Positions 61,047 through 64,000 of a stretch of 64,000 bases of DNA are shown piece by piece. The notes beneath the pieces are model-generated. The model was given only the letters and a program-made list of their open reading frames with translations. It was not told the origin of the DNA and did no database searches. Every line of letters starts with the position of its first letter. Positions within the stretch are counted from its first letter, which is position 1. Source of the stretch: CAVUMR01 sp963742715 (lineage in GTDB: Bacteria > Actinomycetota > Actinomycetes > Mycobacteriales > Micromonosporaceae); the NCBI GenBank assembly GCA_963742715.1, contig CAVUMR010000001.1:868001-932000 (forward strand), given 5' to 3'. The translations under genes were made by a program, and so were the position numbers.

Positions 61047-61075
61047 GTCGCCGGGTGGAACCACCGCCCGGCGAC
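61047..61075 (+). terminator. terminator hairpin
   Basis: GTCGCCGGG (61047-61055) pairs with CCCGGCGAC (61067-61075) over an 11-nt loop, 11 bp after the stop codon of the HAF-like gene. Confidence 0.65.
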
Positions 61076-61189
61076 ACCGCCGCCGGACTGTAGGCAGGGC
61101 GCCACGCGGTACGTCCTTTTCAAGCGGTTATTACCGGGGTAGAACGGTTTGGTCTGTTCTATCCCGCCCCGCGCGCGAAGGAGATCCTG

Positions 61190-62062
61190 ATGCGCCCCTC
61201 CCGCCTGCCGGCCGCTGTGAGTGCGTTGGCACTCGTGGCCGCGGCATTCGCCCTGACCGTGAGCGCCGCGCCCCCGGCCGCCCACGGTCAGCCGGCCGCC
61301 GAGCCCGCGATCACGATCCCGCGGTACGACCACGTGGTGATCGCGGTCTTCGAGAACAAGCAGTACGGCAACGTGATCGACAACCCGGACGCGCCGTACA
61401 TCTCCTCGCTGGCCAACCAGGGCGCGAACTTCACCCAGTCGTACGCGATCACGCATCCGAGCCAGCCGAACTACCTCGCCCTGTTCTCCGGCTCGACCCA
61501 GGGCGTCGGCGACGACGGGTGCCCGTTCACGCTGTCCAACGGCAACCTCGGCCAGCAGCTGATCGACTCGGGCAACAGCTTCATCGGCTACTCCGAGTCG
61601 ATGCCGTTCGACGGCTACACCGGCTGCACCAGCGGCAACTACGCCCGCAAGCACAGCCCCTGGGTGAACTGGGACAACGTCCCGGCGTCGAGCAACCTCA
61701 CCTTCGGAGCCTTCCCGGGCGACTACTCGGCGCTGCCGACCCTCTCGTACGTCATCCCCGACCTGTGCAGCGACATGCACGACTGCCCGGTGTCCACCGG
61801 TGACGCGTGGGCGCAGAGCCACCTCGACGCGTACGCGCAGTGGGCGAAGTCCAACAACAGCCTGCTGATCCTGACGTTCGACGAGGACGACACCGCCGGT
61901 ACCAACCTCATCCCGACCGTGTTCGTCGGGCAGGGCGTCGTACCTGGCGACTACGGCGAGACGATCGACCACTACACGGTGCTGCGCACCCTCGAGGACA
62001 TGTACGGCCTGCCGGCGCTCGGCGAAGCGGCGAACCGCGGCCCGATCACCGACATCTGGTAA
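61190..62062 (+). CDS. secreted phosphoesterase (acid phosphatase AcpA / PF04185 type)
   Basis: 290 aa, ATG behind GAAGGAGA. A signal peptide covers ~1-33. Conserved blocks are HVVIAVFENKQYGNV with the catalytic-site Glu-Asn, ITHPSQPNYLALFSGST, LILTFDEDD and DHYTVLRTLEDMYGLP, the full order of the bacterial phosphoesterase family. It likely acts on phosphate or phospholipid esters outside the cell, fitting with the two phytase-like genes elsewhere in the window. Confidence 0.93.
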   Translation: MRPSRLPAAVSALALVAAAFALTVSAAPPAAHGQPAAEPAITIPRYDHVVIAVFENKQYGNVIDNPDAPYISSLANQGANFTQSYAITHPSQPNYLALFSGSTQGVGDDGCPFTLSNGNLGQQLIDSGNSFIGYSESMPFDGYTGCTSGNYARKHSPWVNWDNVPASSNLTFGAFPGDYSALPTLSYVIPDLCSDMHDCPVSTGDAWAQSHLDAYAQWAKSNNSLLILTFDEDDTAGTNLIPTVFVGQGVVPGDYGETIDHYTVLRTLEDMYGLPALGEAANRGPITDIW

Positions 62063-62106
62063 GCCAGCCCACCGCACTCCGTGTCAAGCTGCTCCGCGGA
62101 GGTGCG

Positions 62107-63213
62107 ATGGTCCGGAGCAGCACGCCCGCCACGGTCGGCGTCGAGGAGGAGTTCCTGCTCGTCGACGCCGGCTCGCGGCTGCCCGTGCCACGGGCCGGCC
62201 AGGTGCTCGCCGCGGCCGGCCCGGTGCGGGCCACGCTGAAACCGGAACTGCAGCGCAGCCAGGTGGAGGCGGCCAGCGGCGTGTGCCGGACGCTGGCCGA
62301 ACTGCGCGGCGAGCTGGTCGAGGCACGGGGGTCGCTGGCCGCTGCCGCCCGCGCCGGCGGCACGCTGCTCGTCTCGGTCGGCCATCCGGTGCTGCTCGGC
62401 GAGCCGCCCGGCGCGTTCCCCGGTACGCGCTTCGCGAAGATCATGACGGTGTACCCGGAGCTGCTCCGCCAGTACCAGACCTGCGGCTGCCACGTACACG
62501 TCGGCGTGGCGGACCGGGACCTCGCGGTACGGGCGATCGCGCACCTGCGCCCGTGGCTGCCGACGCTGCTCGCGCTGTCCGGGAACTCGCCACTGGACCG
62601 GGGCTCGGACACCGGTCACGACAGCTGGCGGACGGTACTGCAGGACCGGTTTCCCGGCGCGGGTACGCCGCCGGCCTGCGACTCGGCGAAGGAGTGGGAC
62701 GCGGCGCTGGACCGGCTGGTCGACACCGGAGTGCTGGTGGATCGGCAGCAGAGCTTCTGGCTGGCCCGCCCGTCCGAGCACCTGCCCACGATCGAGTTCC
62801 GGGTGGCCGACGGGTCGACCGTGGACGACTCGATCATGCAGGCCGGGCTGACCCGTGCCCTGGTCAGTACCGCGCTCACGGCCGTACACAGCGGATATCC
62901 GGCACCGACCCTGCCGAGCCAGGTGGCAGCGGCGGCGGTGCGGGCGGCGGCCCGCGACGGGCTGCGCGGCCCGGCGGTCGATCCGGTCGACGGCGGCACC
63001 GTACCGGCCGCCGAGCTCGTACACCGGCTGCTCGAGTATGTGGACGCCGCGCTGCACGCCAGCGGCGACCGGGACGAGGTACACCGGCTGGTGGCTCAGG
63101 TACTGCGTACCGGCAACGGCGCGGACCGGCAGCGCCGCTCCGGCCACGGACCACATGCGCTGGTCGACTGGCTGGCCGGCGCGACGGTGCGGAACCCGCC
63201 GGTCAGCCCTTGA
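62107..63213 (+). CDS. YbdK-type carboxylate-amine (glutamate-cysteine) ligase
   Basis: 368 aa, ATG behind GGAGG. VGVEEEFLLVD, then LKPELQRSQVEAASG, QTCGCHVHVGV and WLPTLLALSGNSP, are the GCS2 family motifs. IEFRVADGSTVDD is present near the end of the fold. These ATP-dependent ligases make gamma-glutamyl bonds; in actinomycetes one copy has a role in ergothioneine or other small thiols. The last nine residues (V-R-N-P-P-V-S-P) come from a duplicated 3' segment of the neighbouring permease gene, so the C-terminus is recently altered. Confidence 0.92.
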   Translation: MVRSSTPATVGVEEEFLLVDAGSRLPVPRAGQVLAAAGPVRATLKPELQRSQVEAASGVCRTLAELRGELVEARGSLAAAARAGGTLLVSVGHPVLLGEPPGAFPGTRFAKIMTVYPELLRQYQTCGCHVHVGVADRDLAVRAIAHLRPWLPTLLALSGNSPLDRGSDTGHDSWRTVLQDRFPGAGTPPACDSAKEWDAALDRLVDTGVLVDRQQSFWLARPSEHLPTIEFRVADGSTVDDSIMQAGLTRALVSTALTAVHSGYPAPTLPSQVAAAAVRAAARDGLRGPAVDPVDGGTVPAAELVHRLLEYVDAALHASGDRDEVHRLVAQVLRTGNGADRQRRSGHGPHALVDWLAGATVRNPPVSP

Positions 63214-63316
63214 GCGCGCCGCCGAGCGCGAACCCGCCGAGCTTGCGCGACTGAACAGAACCCGCCGGTCAGCCCTTGAGCGCGCCGCCGAGCGCGAACC
63301 CGCCGCCGAGCTTGCG
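63192..63316. repeat. 66-bp-period direct duplication joining two convergent genes
   Basis: A segment beginning GAACCCGCCGGTCAGCCC is present at 63192 and again at 63258. Copy 2 is the true 3' end of the minus-strand permease gene. Copy 1 repeats this end, including its stop, and supplies the stop and C-terminal codons of the plus-strand YbdK gene. The copies differ by one CCG insertion in the CCGCCGAGC part. Confidence 0.85.
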
Positions 63317-64000
63317 GGACATGAACAGATACAGGACCGCCACGGGTACGCAGTAGAGCATCGAGAACGCGGCCAACTGTCCGTACTGGACGGTCCCGTG
63401 CGGGTCGAAGAACGTGAAGATGCTGACCGAGGCGGGCAACTGGTCCTCGGACAGCAGCAGGATGAACGGTACGAAGAAGTTCCCCCACATGCCGATGAAG
63501 GTGAAGATCGTCACCACGGTCACGCCGGGCCACATCAGGGGGAGCACGATCCGGCCGAGCGTCTGCATCGACGACGCCCCGTCGGTCCAGGCGGCTTCCT
63601 CCATCTCCACCGGTACGCCATCCATGAAGTTCTTCATCAGCCAGATGGCGAACGGCAGTGCGCTCGCGCCCATGAACAGCAGTGCGCCGGGCATCGAGTC
63701 GATGAGGTTCACCTGCGTGAACATCGCGTACACCGGGATCATGATCGCGGTGATCGGCAGCCCGGTGGAGAACAGGATGGTGAGCAGGAACGGCCGCTTG
63801 AACCTCGACCGGTACCGCGACAGCGGGTAGGCCGCGAAGATCGACACGACCACGGTGACCAGGGTGCCGCCGCCGCACAGGATGATCCCGTTGATCATCG
63901 GGCGGAACGTGGTGTGCCAGGTCAGTACGTTGCGGAAGTTGTCCAGCGTGGCCGGGTCCGGCGGCGACACCTTCAGGCTGTTCGACCCGCTGAACGACGC
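63269..64000 (-). CDS. carbohydrate ABC transporter permease (MalG-type), 5' end outside window
   Basis: The frame remains open to the last base, so the N-terminus lies beyond the window. About 243 residues are visible with several helices (GTLVTVVVSIFAAYPLSRY, LLTILFSTGLPITAIMIP, LPFAIWLMKNF). The EAA loop is VEMEEAAWTDGASSMQTLG followed by VLPLMWPG, which contacts the ATPase. The end reads LGGGFALGGALKG. It is the second inner-membrane subunit of a sugar importer. Confidence 0.92.
   Translation of the reverse strand, partial: ASFSGSNSLKVSPPDPATLDNFRNVLTWHTTFRPMINGIILCGGGTLVTVVVSIFAAYPLSRYRSRFKRPFLLTILFSTGLPITAIMIPVYAMFTQVNLIDSMPGALLFMGASALPFAIWLMKNFMDGVPVEMEEAAWTDGASSMQTLGRIVLPLMWPGVTVVTIFTFIGMWGNFFVPFILLLSEDQLPASVSIFTFFDPHGTVQYGQLAAFSMLYCVPVAVLYLFMSRKLGGGFALGGALKG

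Overview
The window is very GC-rich DNA from a filamentous actinobacterium. Evidence for this is the codon use, GTG starts behind GGAGG-type ribosome sites, a DUF397 gene beside a decayed DUF5753 regulator, a DUF222/HNH 13E12-type gene, and a LAL-type LuxR regulator. A Micromonosporaceae-like host is my best guess, but nothing in the window fixes the genus.

Region by region. 1-4.1 kb: two tRNA genes (Asp, cut by the window edge, and Phe with encoded CCA) followed by an accessory segment. It holds a small membrane-anchored protein, a PIN-GNAT-EVE-like fusion overlapping an ASCH-domain gene, and a DUF5753 remnant in front of an intact DUF397 gene. 4.2-12.8 kb: mixed metabolic genes, namely three phosphotransferase-fold proteins, a membrane protein, a B12-binding radical SAM enzyme, two tandem beta-propeller phytase-like secreted proteins and a gamma-class carbonic anhydrase. 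12.8-23.3 kb: a compact set of unusual enzymes that looks like a small biosynthetic cluster without PKS or NRPS. It contains a radical SAM enzyme, a divergent DUF62 SAM-cleaving enzyme, a 2-oxoglutarate dioxygenase, an ATP-grasp ligase, a NodU/CmcH carbamoyltransferase, an SGNH hydrolase, a prolyl-aminopeptidase-like hydrolase, a two-domain glycosyltransferase and two tiny translationally coupled ORFs. 23.5-36.3 kb: a secreted protein, an ABC-F protein diverging from a LAL regulator (possible self-protection and control), a secreted subtilase, a Gly/Cys-tailed protein, an array of ~50-bp palindrome-containing repeats, an HNH endonuclease and a MazG-like protein.

36.3-55.6 kb, all on the minus strand: an extracellular contractile injection system (eCIS, Afp/PVC/Streptomyces-CIS type). 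In transcription order it carries a 1093-aa DUF4157 candidate effector, AAA+ ATPase, DUF4255 tail terminator, sheath, tube, two small tail assembly proteins, a short DUF4157 protein, LysM hub protein, VgrG-like spike, PAAR-like tip, gp25, baseplate J-like, a gpI/Afp12-like protein carrying an internal beta-propeller, a fibre-like protein and a coiled-coil protein. No separate tape-measure gene is visible.

55.7-64 kb: a small membrane protein with a possible UGA-readthrough tail, a three-gene set (Cys-rich double-psi-barrel-like protein, Tat-type exported protein, MauE/DoxX-like membrane redox protein), then an EEP hydrolase, GNAT, exported proteins, a YbdK-type carboxylate-amine ligase and the 3' part of a sugar ABC permease. 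A theme across the window is short tandem or direct duplications (15-19 bp, ~50 bp, 66 bp) at or just after gene 3' ends.
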